NCBI RefSeq assembly: GCF_001746415.1
Contig: NZ_MEHJ01000001.1
Location: forward strand, 6,950,501 to 7,014,500
Length of the DNA stretch: 64,000 bases
From: Streptomyces agglomeratus
Lineage (GTDB): Bacteria > Actinomycetota > Actinomycetes > Streptomycetales > Streptomycetaceae
Direction of reading: 5' to 3'
Both the position numbers and the translations under genes were made by a program. The number at the start of each line of letters is the position of its first letter. Position 1 is the first letter of the stretch. Positions 8,403 through 16,377 of the stretch are shown piece by piece. The notes below the pieces were generated by a model. It was not told the DNA's origin. It saw only the letters and a list, made by a program, of their open reading frames with translations, and did not search any database.

Positions 8403-8430
8403 TTGAATGGGAGAGTGGAACACCTATACG
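8403..8430 (+). promoter_or_regulatory. Promoter of the DUF6421 operon
   Basis: TTGAAT at 8403-8408 and TATACG at 8425-8430 are 16 nt apart, a good match to the housekeeping sigma consensus. They lie about 40 bp before a strong Shine-Dalgarno (GTGGAGGAAGTGAC) and the ATG at 8468. Confidence 0.55.
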
Positions 8431-8467
8431 GTGCCTTGACGCGAGGTTCTCCCGTGGAGGAAGTGAC

Positions 8468-9865
8468 ATGACGGAAATTCTTGTGCAGGACACAGTCGCC
8501 GACGGCATATCCGATGCCCGGCGTGTGGTCGAGCACTCTGCCTGGCTCGAGCTCAAGAATGCCGTGGAGGCGATCCGGCCCTGGCAGTCGGCCGACGGCT
8601 CCATCGACTTCGAAGCCGAGGGCGCCCCGGCGCGCGCCACGGCGGAGGCGACCGTCGACCGCGTGATCGGCGCCGTCGAGGAGCTCGCACCGCTGCTGCC
8701 CCACAACGCGGCGTACCACCGCGCGCTCGTCGCCGACCTCCGCAAGTGGGTCGAGGGCGGCTTCGGCGTCCCGGACTTCCTCGACTCGCTGCTCGCCTTC
8801 CAGCCCGCCCAGCAGCGCGCGGACGGCCTTCAGCACCTCGTGGTCTTCCCGATGTACACGCAGAACGGCAACCCGGACCGCAACTTTGAAGCGGTCGTGC
8901 TGCGCATGGTGTGGCCCGAGTGGCTCTCGGAGCTGGAGCGCACGCGCTACGACAACCCGATGTTCCTCGGCATCACCTTCGAGGACTTCACGCCCGGGTA
9001 CGACACCCACTCCGCCGTTCTCTTCCCGGAGACGATCGCCGTCCGCGAAGCCCCCGAGCGCTTCACCTGGGGCGGCATCTTCTGTGACCGCGAGGCCGCC
9101 CGCTTCCGCCGTGTCACCGAGGCGTCCGTCGACATCCTGGGTCTCGAACTGCCGGACGACATCCGCGCGATGGTCTCCGACCAGAAGCGCTGCCAGGACG
9201 CGTTCGTCCTGTGGGACATGGTCCACGACCGCACCCACAGCCACGGCGACCTGCCGTTCGACCCCTTCATGATCAAGCAGCGCCAGCCGTTCTGGATGTA
9301 CGGCCTGGAGGAGCTGCGCTGCGACCTCACCGCCTTCAAGGAGGCCGTGAAGCTGGAGGCCGAGGGCAACGCGCACGGCCGTGACGTCCAGTACGCCGTG
9401 CTGTTCGACCGCATGTTCCGCTTCCCGGTCAGCGGTGACCGTAACCGCAACTACGACGGTCTCGGCGGCCAGCTGCTCTTCGCGTACCTGCACAAGCACG
9501 ACGTGGTGCGCTGGACCGACAACACGCTGAAGATCGACTGGGAGCGGGCCCCCCAGGTCACCAACCAGCTCTGCGCCGAGATCGAGGACCTCTACCGGGC
9601 CGGCATCGACCGCCCGAAGCTGGTCCACTGGTTCGCCGCGTACGACCTGGTGTCGACGTACCTCGCTCCGCACCCCGGATCCCGCTGGGCCAAGGGCCCC
9701 GACGCCCTGGACCTGTCGCTGCCCCCGCGCAAGCTCGTGGACGATGTGCTTCCGGACGAGTTTCCGCTGAGCATGTTCTATGAGGCCCTTTCCAAGAAGC
9801 TCAAGAACGTGATCGCCTCCACCAAGGGGATCACCGCGACGAGTGCCGAGCGGGTGGCCGCGTGA
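8468..9865 (+). CDS. DUF6421 family protein; possible zincin-like metallohydrolase
   Basis: A 465-aa soluble protein that I recognise as DUF6421; no function is known to me. I see no signal peptide or membrane segment. One segment resembles a metal site: HDRTH at residues 253-257, a further H259, and GLEELRCDL at 279-287. This is an HDxxH plus EE arrangement like that of gluzincin peptidases, with Asp in place of the usual catalytic Glu. The role is inference. It is first in an operon with the SDR (26-bp gap) and a PLP lyase. A strong GGAGG lies ahead of the ATG. Confidence 0.85.
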   Translation: MTEILVQDTVADGISDARRVVEHSAWLELKNAVEAIRPWQSADGSIDFEAEGAPARATAEATVDRVIGAVEELAPLLPHNAAYHRALVADLRKWVEGGFGVPDFLDSLLAFQPAQQRADGLQHLVVFPMYTQNGNPDRNFEAVVLRMVWPEWLSELERTRYDNPMFLGITFEDFTPGYDTHSAVLFPETIAVREAPERFTWGGIFCDREAARFRRVTEASVDILGLELPDDIRAMVSDQKRCQDAFVLWDMVHDRTHSHGDLPFDPFMIKQRQPFWMYGLEELRCDLTAFKEAVKLEAEGNAHGRDVQYAVLFDRMFRFPVSGDRNRNYDGLGGQLLFAYLHKHDVVRWTDNTLKIDWERAPQVTNQLCAEIEDLYRAGIDRPKLVHWFAAYDLVSTYLAPHPGSRWAKGPDALDLSLPPRKLVDDVLPDEFPLSMFYEALSKKLKNVIASTKGITATSAERVAA

Positions 9866-9891
9866 GCCCTCGCGACCAGGAGGCGACGACC

Positions 9892-10659
9892 ATGACCAGC
9901 AGCATCGGCAACGGCAACGGGGGATCGCTGGAAGGCGCTGTGGTCGCGGTGGCCGGAGCGGGCGGGCCCGCGGGCCGCGCCACCCTGCTCAGGCTCGCCG
10001 AGGCGGGCGCGATCGTGGTCGGCTCGGACGCCAACCCCGCGCGCCTCGCCGAGGCCGTCGACGCCGCGCGGTACGCCCACGGAGGCGCCACCGTCACCGG
10101 TGACACCGTCGATCTGCTCGACCTCGACGCCACGCGTGAGTGGGCGGACAAGACCGAGAAGGAATTCGGCCGCATCGACGGCATGGTCCACCTCGTCGGC
10201 GGCTGGCGCGGCAGCGCGACCTTCGCCGAGACGGACCTCGCGGACTGGGACCTGCTGGAGAAGCTGCTGATCCGTACGGTCCAGCACACCTCCCTCGCCT
10301 TCCAGGCCCCGCTCCTGCGCAGCGACCGCGGCCGCTACCTGCTGATCAGCGCCGCGGGCGCCTCCAAGCCCACCGCGGGGAACGCCGCGTACTCCGCCTC
10401 CAAGGCCGCCGCCGAGGCGTGGACGCTGGCGCTCGCCGACGCGTTCCGCAAGGCGGGGGGCGAGGAAGGCCCCCGTACGGCGGCTGCCATCCTGGTGGTC
10501 AAGGCACTGGTGCACGACGCGATGCGCGCCGAGCGCCCGAACGCGAAGTTCGCGGGCTTCACGGACGTCAAGGAACTGGCCGAGGCCATTGCCGGGGTCT
10601 GGGACCAGCCCGCCAGTGAAGTGAATGGACAGCGTCTGTGGCTGACTCCCAAGCCGTGA
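9892..10659 (+). CDS. SDR family NAD(P)-dependent oxidoreductase
   Basis: A 255-aa Rossmann-fold short-chain dehydrogenase. The cofactor loop is AVAGAGGPAGRAT (variant of TGxxxGxG), and the active-site region is LLISAAGASK...AAYSASKAA with the Ser, Tyr and Lys. I chose ATG 9892 because AGGAGG lies 8 nt upstream. A GTG at 9862 overlapping the previous stop is an alternative. It is the middle gene of the DUF6421 operon. It probably interconverts an alcohol and a carbonyl; the substrate is unknown. Confidence 0.88.
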   Translation: MTSSIGNGNGGSLEGAVVAVAGAGGPAGRATLLRLAEAGAIVVGSDANPARLAEAVDAARYAHGGATVTGDTVDLLDLDATREWADKTEKEFGRIDGMVHLVGGWRGSATFAETDLADWDLLEKLLIRTVQHTSLAFQAPLLRSDRGRYLLISAAGASKPTAGNAAYSASKAAAEAWTLALADAFRKAGGEEGPRTAAAILVVKALVHDAMRAERPNAKFAGFTDVKELAEAIAGVWDQPASEVNGQRLWLTPKP

Positions 10660-11741
10660 ATCCCGACCCGACGCACGCGGCGAAGACCGACGCGCGCCGG
10701 CACCACGACCCGCGGGTGCGCGGCTTCGCGAGCGACAACTACGCGGGCGCCCACCCGGAGGTGCTCGCCGCCGTCGCCCTGGCCAACGGCGGCCACCAGG
10801 TCGCCTACGGCGAGGACGACTACACCGAGAACCTCCAGCGGATCATCCGCAGCCACTTCGGCGGGGCGGCCGAGGCGTTCCCCGTGTTCAACGGCACCGG
10901 CGCCAACGTGGTCGCCCTCCAGGCGGTCACCGACCGCTGGGGGGCGGTCATCGCCGCCGAGACCGCGCACATCAACGTGGACGAGGGCGGCGCCCCGGAG
11001 CGGATGGGCGGCCTCAAGCTGCTGACCGTACCGACGCCGGACGGCAAGCTCACACCCGAGCTGATCGACCGGCAGGCGTACGGCTGGGAGGACGAGCACC
11101 GCGCGATGCCGCAGGTCGTGTCGATCACCCAGAACACGGAACTCGGCACGGTCTACACGCCCGGCGAGATCCGCGCGATCTGCGAGCACGCGCACGCGCA
11201 CGGCATGAAGGTGCACCTCGACGGGGCCCGGATATCCAACGCGGCGGCCTCGCTCGACGTACCGATGCGGACCTTCACCAACGCCGTGGGCGTGGACATC
11301 ATGTCCTTCGGCGGTACGAAGAACGGCATGATGTTCGGCGAGGCGATCGTCGTCCTCAACCCGGACGCTGTGCGCGCCATGAAGCACCTGCGCAAGCTGT
11401 CGATGCAGCTCGCGTCCAAGATGCGCTTCGTGTCGGTGCAGCTGGAGGCGATGCTCGCGCGCGACCTGTGGCTGCGCAACGCGCGCCACGCCAACGCCAT
11501 GGCCCAGCGGCTCGCCGACGGCGTGCGCCAGGTGGACGGCGTCGAGATCCTCTACCCGGTGCAGGCCAATGCCGTCTTCGCGCGGCTGCCCCACGACGTC
11601 AGCGAGCGGCTCCAGAAGCACTTCCGCTTCTACTTCTGGAACGAGGCGGCCGGGGACGTCCGCTGGATGTGCTCGTTCGACACCATGGAGGACGACGTCG
11701 ACGGCTTCGTGCAGGCGCTCAAGGAAGAGATGGCCAGGTAG
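10638..11741 (+). CDS. Threonine aldolase-like PLP enzyme (beta-eliminating lyase family)
   Basis: A 367-aa fold-type I PLP enzyme of the low-specificity L-threonine aldolase/beta-eliminating lyase family. The cofactor Asp is in HLDGAR (D195) and the Schiff-base Lys is in SFGGTKNG (K228). These enzymes cleave beta-hydroxy amino acids to glycine plus an aldehyde. The GTG at 10638 overlaps the SDR gene by 22 bp, so it is coupled. An SDR making or consuming the aldehyde or beta-hydroxy side product would make sense, but this is inference. Confidence 0.88.
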   Translation: MADSQAVNPDPTHAAKTDARRHHDPRVRGFASDNYAGAHPEVLAAVALANGGHQVAYGEDDYTENLQRIIRSHFGGAAEAFPVFNGTGANVVALQAVTDRWGAVIAAETAHINVDEGGAPERMGGLKLLTVPTPDGKLTPELIDRQAYGWEDEHRAMPQVVSITQNTELGTVYTPGEIRAICEHAHAHGMKVHLDGARISNAAASLDVPMRTFTNAVGVDIMSFGGTKNGMMFGEAIVVLNPDAVRAMKHLRKLSMQLASKMRFVSVQLEAMLARDLWLRNARHANAMAQRLADGVRQVDGVEILYPVQANAVFARLPHDVSERLQKHFRFYFWNEAAGDVRWMCSFDTMEDDVDGFVQALKEEMAR

Positions 11742-11770
11742 CGCCTCCAGCCAGCATGATGCATAAATAT

Positions 11771-11808
11771 GCGACCGGCCGGAAAGTCATTGACTTCCGG
11801 CCGGTCGC
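11771..11808 (+). terminator. Terminator of the DUF6421-SDR-PLP operon
   Basis: GCGACCGGCCGGAA on the left pairs with TTCCGGCCGGTCGC on the right, and the stem continues to a very small loop with one bulged A. The 18-bp stem begins 30 bp after the PLP gene stop and lies before the next gene on the same strand. Confidence 0.75.
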
Positions 11809-11827
11809 TTACGTACGCTCCGCTGTC

Positions 11828-12427
11828 ATGGACCTGATCCAGGAAGTGCTCGATTCGGCGGCTTATTTGGCCGCCGACGAAGCAATCGACCATGAGCATC
11901 CGCTGGTGCGGGAGACCGCGGCCCGGCTGCGCTCCCATGCGCCCGACGCATACGCATACGCCGAAGCGGCCTTCGAATTCGTACGCGACACCATCCCGCA
12001 CTCCCAGGACACGGGCGACACACGCGTCACCTGGCGGGCCTCCGACGTCCTCGCGCGGCGCACCGGGATCTGTTACGCCAAGTCCCACGCGCTCGCCGCG
12101 CTGCTGCGCGCCGAGGGCGTGCCGACCGGCCTGTGCTACCAGCGGCTCGCGGACGACGACGGCGCGAATCCCGTGATCCACGGGCTCGTCGCGGTTGGAC
12201 TTCCCGGGCGCGACGGCTGGCACCGCCAGGACCCGCGGGGCAACAAGCCCGGCGTGGACGCGCGGTTCTCCGTGGACGGGGAGCGGCTGGCGTTCGCGGT
12301 ACGCCCGGAGTGCGGCGAGGTGGACTACCCGGTGCTGTACGCCGCACCGCATCCGGCCGTCCTCGGCGCCCTGCGCGCGGCTCCGGACCGGCCGTACCTC
12401 TGGCGGACGCTCCCCGCCGCACTGTGA
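11828..12427 (+). CDS. Transglutaminase-like domain protein
   Basis: A 199-aa protein of the transglutaminase-like cysteine-protease fold. The catalytic triad is visible as Cys in RRTGICYAKSHAL, His in NPVIHGLVAVG and Asp in WHRQDPRGNK. Bacterial members are peptidases or amidases rather than true crosslinkers. There is no signal peptide, so it is probably cytosolic. The ATG at 11828 lies 8 nt after a TACGCT box, close to the preceding terminator. This suggests its own short, possibly leaderless transcript. Confidence 0.87.
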   Translation: MDLIQEVLDSAAYLAADEAIDHEHPLVRETAARLRSHAPDAYAYAEAAFEFVRDTIPHSQDTGDTRVTWRASDVLARRTGICYAKSHALAALLRAEGVPTGLCYQRLADDDGANPVIHGLVAVGLPGRDGWHRQDPRGNKPGVDARFSVDGERLAFAVRPECGEVDYPVLYAAPHPAVLGALRAAPDRPYLWRTLPAAL

Positions 12428-12433
12428 GCCGCG

Positions 12434-13156
12434 TCAGCCGGCTTCGCGCACCTGCGCCGGGGTGGGCGCCGAACCGCCGAGGTGGGCCGGGATCCACCAG
12501 GTGTCCTCGGCGTTCTTCGGGCGTACGGGATACGCGCGCTGGGCGGCTTCGAGCAGCTCCTGCACGCGGCCGCGCAGCCGGCGCGTGATGGCGCCCGCGA
12601 ACTCGTCCGTGGGCGCGTCCATCGGCTCACCGACCCGTATCGTCACCGGGATGTGGTTGCGGCCGAAGTTGCGCGGCCTGCCCTTGGTCCAGATGCGCTG
12701 AGTGCCCCACAGGGCCATCGGGATCAGCGGCACGCCGGCCTCCTGGGCCATGCGCGCGGCACCCGACTTGAAGCTCTTGAGCGTGAAGGACTCGGAGATC
12801 GTCGCCTCCGGGAACACGCCGATGATCTCGCCCGAGCGCAGCGAGTCGAGGGCGTGTGCGTACGCCGCCTCGCCACGCTTGCGGTCCACGGGGATGTGCT
12901 TCATGCCGCGCATCAGCGGTCCGGAGATCTTGTGGCGGAAGACCGAGTCCTTCGCCATGAAACGCACCAGACGCTTCTGCGGCAGCGCGCCGAGTCCCGA
13001 GAAGATGAAGTCCAGGTAGCTGATGTGATTGCTCACCAGTACGGCGCCCCCGGTGCGGGGGATGTTCTCAGAACCCTGCGTGTCGATCTTCAGGTCCAGC
13101 GCCTTGAACAGCGTGAGTGCGGCACCGATGACCGGTCGATAGACGAGTTCTGCCAT
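12434..13156 (-). CDS. 1-acyl-sn-glycerol-3-phosphate acyltransferase family protein
   Basis: A 240-aa PlsC-type lysophospholipid acyltransferase. Visible are the first block in VSNHISYLDFIF (the NHxxxxD motif) and the acceptor-site block GVFPEATISES (the FPEG-type motif with Ala in place of Gly). A further block is PLIPMALWGTQ. It transfers acyl groups to lysophosphatidate-like acceptors at the inner membrane face. The ATG at 13156 is where family homology begins; an in-frame extension to 13228 looks unrelated. It is convergent with the transglutaminase-like gene, with 6 bp between stops. Confidence 0.9.
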   Translation of the reverse strand: MAELVYRPVIGAALTLFKALDLKIDTQGSENIPRTGGAVLVSNHISYLDFIFSGLGALPQKRLVRFMAKDSVFRHKISGPLMRGMKHIPVDRKRGEAAYAHALDSLRSGEIIGVFPEATISESFTLKSFKSGAARMAQEAGVPLIPMALWGTQRIWTKGRPRNFGRNHIPVTIRVGEPMDAPTDEFAGAITRRLRGRVQELLEAAQRAYPVRPKNAEDTWWIPAHLGGSAPTPAQVREAG

Positions 13157-13384
13157 GTCAGGGGTGACCCTTCTGTGCCCGGGGAGGGCTCTCCCGGCGA
13201 GGTTACGCAGCCGTAGGTTCAGCCGCATTGGGCAGATCGTGCCCCATGAGCGGCCGAGTAGCCAGTCCTGGCGGCGTTCATGCGCGAGATTCTCGTCACG
13301 TACGGAAACATGAGGAATCGTCTCTCCTTGGTGAACGCTGGAAACACAGACGCGGGAAGCGGCGGAGATCAGCAGGAGGCGAAG

Positions 13385-13711
13385 GTGTCAGGGCACGACG
13401 GCGGTACGCGACTGAGCGCGGCCGAACTGGGCGCGGAGCCGGGGGAGCGGGCGACACTCGTGCAGTTCTCGAGCGCGTTCTGCCAGCCCTGCCGCGCCAC
13501 GCGCAGGACGCTCGCGGAAGTGGCGGACATGGTCGAAGGCGTCGCGCACGTGGAGATCGACGCGGAGGCGCGGCTCGATCTCGTACGCGAACTCGGCATC
13601 CTCGCCACGCCCACCGTGCTCGTGCTCGACGCGGGCGGCCGGGTCGTGCGGCGCGCCTCCGGGCAGCCGCGCCGGGCCGACGTCATCGCAGCCCTCGGCC
13701 GCGCCGTATGA
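13385..13711 (+). CDS. Thioredoxin family protein
   Basis: A 108-aa thioredoxin fold. The redox-active site is CQPC in FSSAFCQPCRATRRTL, in place of the canonical CGPC, and the cis-Pro is in GILATPTVLVLD. I chose the GTG at 13385 because AGGAGG lies 5 nt upstream and the resulting length matches thioredoxins. An in-frame ATG at 13280 would add 35 non-homologous residues. Its stop overlaps the ATG of the flavin reductase gene (ATGA), indicating coupling and perhaps a shared redox role. Confidence 0.85.
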   Translation: MSGHDGGTRLSAAELGAEPGERATLVQFSSAFCQPCRATRRTLAEVADMVEGVAHVEIDAEARLDLVRELGILATPTVLVLDAGGRVVRRASGQPRRADVIAALGRAV

Positions 13712-14199
13712 CCGGGCCGGCCCAGGTGGCCTCTCCGGACCTGCTGCGCTCGGTGTTCCGGCAGCACGCCGCCGGGGTGGCGGTGATCACCGCGCGGGGC
13801 GAACGGCCCGTCGGCTTCACGGCCACCTCGCTCAATTCCGTCGCCGCCGATCCGCCGATGATCTCCTTCGGCGTGGGCACCGGCTCGTCCTGCTGGCCGG
13901 TGCTGGCCGAGGCCGGGCACATCGGCGTCCACATACTCCGCGAGGACCAGCGGGACCTGGCGGCCACGTTCGCCCGCAGTGGCGCCGACCGTTTCGCGCC
14001 GCCCACCGTGTGGCGTACGGGTCCCGAGGGGGTGCCCCTGCTCGACGGCGTACTGGCGTGGCTGGTGTGCCGTGTGGTGGCGCGCGTGCCGGCGGGGGAT
14101 CATCGGATCGTGCTCGGTCAGGCCGTCGCCGGAGACCCCGCGGGACACGGCCGGCCGCTGCTGTACCACCAGGGACGCTTCAACGCGCTGAGGGACTGA
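13708..14199 (+). CDS. Flavin reductase family protein
   Basis: A 163-aa FMN-binding split-barrel flavin reductase (HpaC-like). Visible are HAAGVAVITARGERPVGFTATSLNSV and PPMISFGVGTGS near the flavin site, and GHIGVHILREDQRDLA in the middle. These proteins supply reduced flavin to two-component monooxygenases. The ATG overlaps the thioredoxin stop by 4 nt. No partner monooxygenase lies adjacent; the LLM protein at 6.3-7.4 kb is a remote possibility. Confidence 0.88.
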   Translation: MTGPAQVASPDLLRSVFRQHAAGVAVITARGERPVGFTATSLNSVAADPPMISFGVGTGSSCWPVLAEAGHIGVHILREDQRDLAATFARSGADRFAPPTVWRTGPEGVPLLDGVLAWLVCRVVARVPAGDHRIVLGQAVAGDPAGHGRPLLYHQGRFNALRD

Positions 14200-14255
14200 G
14201 AGTTCCCGGGGCCGCCGATTACCGCCGATTACGCAGAGTTGGCAAGGTCACAGTT

Positions 14256-14304
14256 CAAAGCGCTTGCTTACTGGGAACGCTCTGGATGTACTGACGAGTA
14301 ATAT
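14256..14304 (+). promoter_or_regulatory. Probable control region of etfBA
   Basis: The 210-bp gap before etfB holds an imperfect dyad CAAAGCGCTTGCT near 14257-14269 and a second dyad TACTGACGAGTA at 14289-14300. The second dyad overlaps a TAATAT-like -10 box at 14299-14304. TetR-type regulators of fatty-acid catabolism often use sites of this kind. The assignment to etfBA is by position only. Confidence 0.35.
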
Positions 14305-14409
14305 TCCAGTCGGAGCGGGGTTGGCCCCGACCGGGATCCGCCCCTTCAGGCGCCTATGCTGCCTGCAACGAGGCAGTCAAGAAATAGACGATGCAGTAGG
14401 AGAGCCGGC

Positions 14410-15195
14410 GTGAGCTTGAGGATCGTTGTCTGTGTGAAGTACGTGCCCGACGCCACCGGCGACCGGCACTTCGCCGAGGACCTGACCGTCGACCGCGACG
14501 ACGTCGACGGCCTGCTGTCGGAGCTCGACGAGTACGCCGTCGAGCAGGCGCTCCAGATCGCCGACGAGGCCGACGACGCGGAGATCACCGTGCTGACCGT
14601 CGGTCCCGAGGACGCCAAGGACGCCCTGCGCAAGGCGCTGTCCATGGGTGCCGACAAGGCCGTCCACGTCGAGGACGACGACCTGCACGGCAGCGACGTC
14701 ATGGGCACCTCGCTGGTGCTCGCGAAGGCCATCGAGAAGACCGGTTACGACCTGGTCATCTGCGGCATGGCGTCGACGGACGGCACCATGGGTGTCCTCC
14801 CGGCGATCCTCGCCGAGCGCCTGGGCGTCCCGCAGGTCACGCTGCTCTCCGAGGTCTCCGTCGAGGACGGCACCGTCAAGGGCCGCCGTGACGGCGACGC
14901 CGCGAGCGAGCAGCTGGAGGCTTCCCTGCCGGCCGTCGTGTCCGTGACGGACCAGTCGGGCGAGGCTCGCTACCCGTCCTTCAAGGGCATCATGGCCGCC
15001 AAGAAGAAGCCGGTGGAGTCCCTGGACCTGGGCGACCTGGAGATCGACGCCGACGAGGTCGGCCTCGAGGGTTCCTGGACCAAGGTCGACTCCGCCACCG
15101 AGCGCCCGGCACGCACCGCGGGCACGATCGTCAAGGACGAGGGCGAGGGCGGCAAGCAGCTGGCCGAGTTCCTCGCGGGCCAGAAGTTCATCTAG
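14410..15195 (+). CDS. etfB: Electron transfer flavoprotein subunit beta
   Basis: A 261-aa EtfB. It starts SLRIVVCVKYVPDATGDRHF and has the ETF beta features DEYAVEQALQIADE and DLVICGMASTDGTMGVLP. With EtfA it forms the FAD- and AMP-containing heterodimer that takes electrons from acyl-CoA dehydrogenases and passes them to ETF:quinone oxidoreductase. The GTG start at 14410 follows AGGAGAG. It is followed by etfA after a 57-bp gap, forming a two-gene operon that ends in a hairpin. Confidence 0.95.
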   Translation: MSLRIVVCVKYVPDATGDRHFAEDLTVDRDDVDGLLSELDEYAVEQALQIADEADDAEITVLTVGPEDAKDALRKALSMGADKAVHVEDDDLHGSDVMGTSLVLAKAIEKTGYDLVICGMASTDGTMGVLPAILAERLGVPQVTLLSEVSVEDGTVKGRRDGDAASEQLEASLPAVVSVTDQSGEARYPSFKGIMAAKKKPVESLDLGDLEIDADEVGLEGSWTKVDSATERPARTAGTIVKDEGEGGKQLAEFLAGQKFI

Positions 15196-15252
15196 GTCTC
15201 GCGCGCCCCCAACTGCCCCCTTTCTTCTTCGCACTCGCAGGAGAGCATTCCC

Positions 15253-16215
15253 ATGGCTGAAGTTCTCGTCTACGTCGACCACGTGGACGGTGCCGTCCGC
15301 AAGCCCACCCTCGAACTGCTGACGCTCGCCCGCCGTATCGGCGAGCCCGTCGCCGTCGCCCTCGGCAACGGCGCGGAGGCCACCGCCGAGACGCTCGCCC
15401 AGCACGGCGCCGTCAAGGTCCTCACCGCCGACGCCCCCGAGTTCTCCGACTACCTCGTCGTACCGAAGGTGGACGCGCTCCAGGCCGCGTACGACGCCGT
15501 CTCCCCGGTCGCCGTACTCGTCCCGTCCTCGGCCGAGGCCAAGGAGATCGCGGCCCGCCTCGCGGTCCGCATCGGCTCCGGCATCATCACGGACGCCGTC
15601 GACCTCGAAGCCGGCGACGAGGGCCCGGTGGCCACGCAGGCCGTGTTCGCCGCCTCGTACACCACCAAGTCCCGTGTCTCCAAGGGCACGCCGGTCATCA
15701 CCGTCAAGCCGAACTCGGCGCCGGTCGAGGCCGCACCGGCCGCCGGCACCGTCGAGGCGCTCTCCGTCTCCTTCGGTGAGAACGCGACCGGCACCAAGGT
15801 CGTGGCGCGCACGCCGCGCGAGTCCACCGGCCGCCCGGAGCTGACCGAGGCCGCGATCGTGGTCTCCGGTGGCCGCGGCGTCAACGGCGCCGAGAACTTC
15901 CACGTCATCGAGGAGCTCGCCGACTCGCTCGGCGCCGCTGTCGGCGCCTCGCGCGCCGCCGTGGACGCAGGCTGGTACCCGCACTCCAACCAGGTCGGCC
16001 AGACCGGCAAGTCGGTCTCCCCGCAGCTGTACATCGCCTCGGGCATCTCCGGCGCGATCCAGCACCGGGCCGGCATGCAGACGTCGAAGACGATCGTCGC
16101 CATCAACAAGGACGCCGAGGCCCCGATCTTCGACCTCGTCGACTATGGCGTCGTCGGCGACCTCTTCGCGGTCGTCCCGCAGCTGACCGAAGAGGTCAAG
16201 ACCCGCAAGGGCTGA
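15253..16215 (+). CDS. etfA: Electron transfer flavoprotein subunit alpha
   Basis: A 320-aa EtfA with an N-terminal ETF domain starting AEVLVYVDHVDGAVRKPTLE. The C-terminal FAD-binding domain carries the ETF-alpha signature in QLYIASGISGAIQHRAGM and IVAINKDAEAPIFDLVDYGV. Also visible is GGRGVNGAENFHVIEELAD. It binds FAD and accepts electrons with EtfB. The ATG follows GCAGGAGAG. Length and motifs are normal for the family. Confidence 0.96.
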   Translation: MAEVLVYVDHVDGAVRKPTLELLTLARRIGEPVAVALGNGAEATAETLAQHGAVKVLTADAPEFSDYLVVPKVDALQAAYDAVSPVAVLVPSSAEAKEIAARLAVRIGSGIITDAVDLEAGDEGPVATQAVFAASYTTKSRVSKGTPVITVKPNSAPVEAAPAAGTVEALSVSFGENATGTKVVARTPRESTGRPELTEAAIVVSGGRGVNGAENFHVIEELADSLGAAVGASRAAVDAGWYPHSNQVGQTGKSVSPQLYIASGISGAIQHRAGMQTSKTIVAINKDAEAPIFDLVDYGVVGDLFAVVPQLTEEVKTRKG

Positions 16216-16244
16216 CCTGCGAAGCAGTGCTGAGCGGTAACGGA

Positions 16245-16281
16245 CCGGGGCCGCGTGGTGATCTTCACCGCGCGGCCCCGG
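16245..16281 (+). terminator. etfBA terminator
   Basis: CCGGGGCCGCG on the left pairs with CGCGGCCCCGG on the right, with an inner TGGTGA/TCACC pairing and a tiny loop. It starts 30 bp after the etfA stop. Confidence 0.75.
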
Positions 16282-16377
16282 CTGCTTTCGGGAGACCATT
16301 GACGCAGGTCGCGACCGGCCGTTAACTTCGCCATGCGGATTATTGATTCCGTGCAGCGGAAAACTGGAGGGTAGGTC

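Noticed and set aside
6192..9673. Long minus-strand open frames opposite the LLM, hydrolase and DUF6421 genes (6192-7397 and 7295-9673).
   Set aside because: They are antisense shadows caused by high third-position GC. Their translations lack any fold pattern and are rich in Arg/Gly/Val/Asp, while the plus strand carries clear families.
11757..11772. AT-rich dyad GCATAAATATGC considered as an arginine-regulator box.
   Set aside because: One short dyad next to a terminator and far from any arginine gene is too little; it may just belong to the transglutaminase-like gene promoter.
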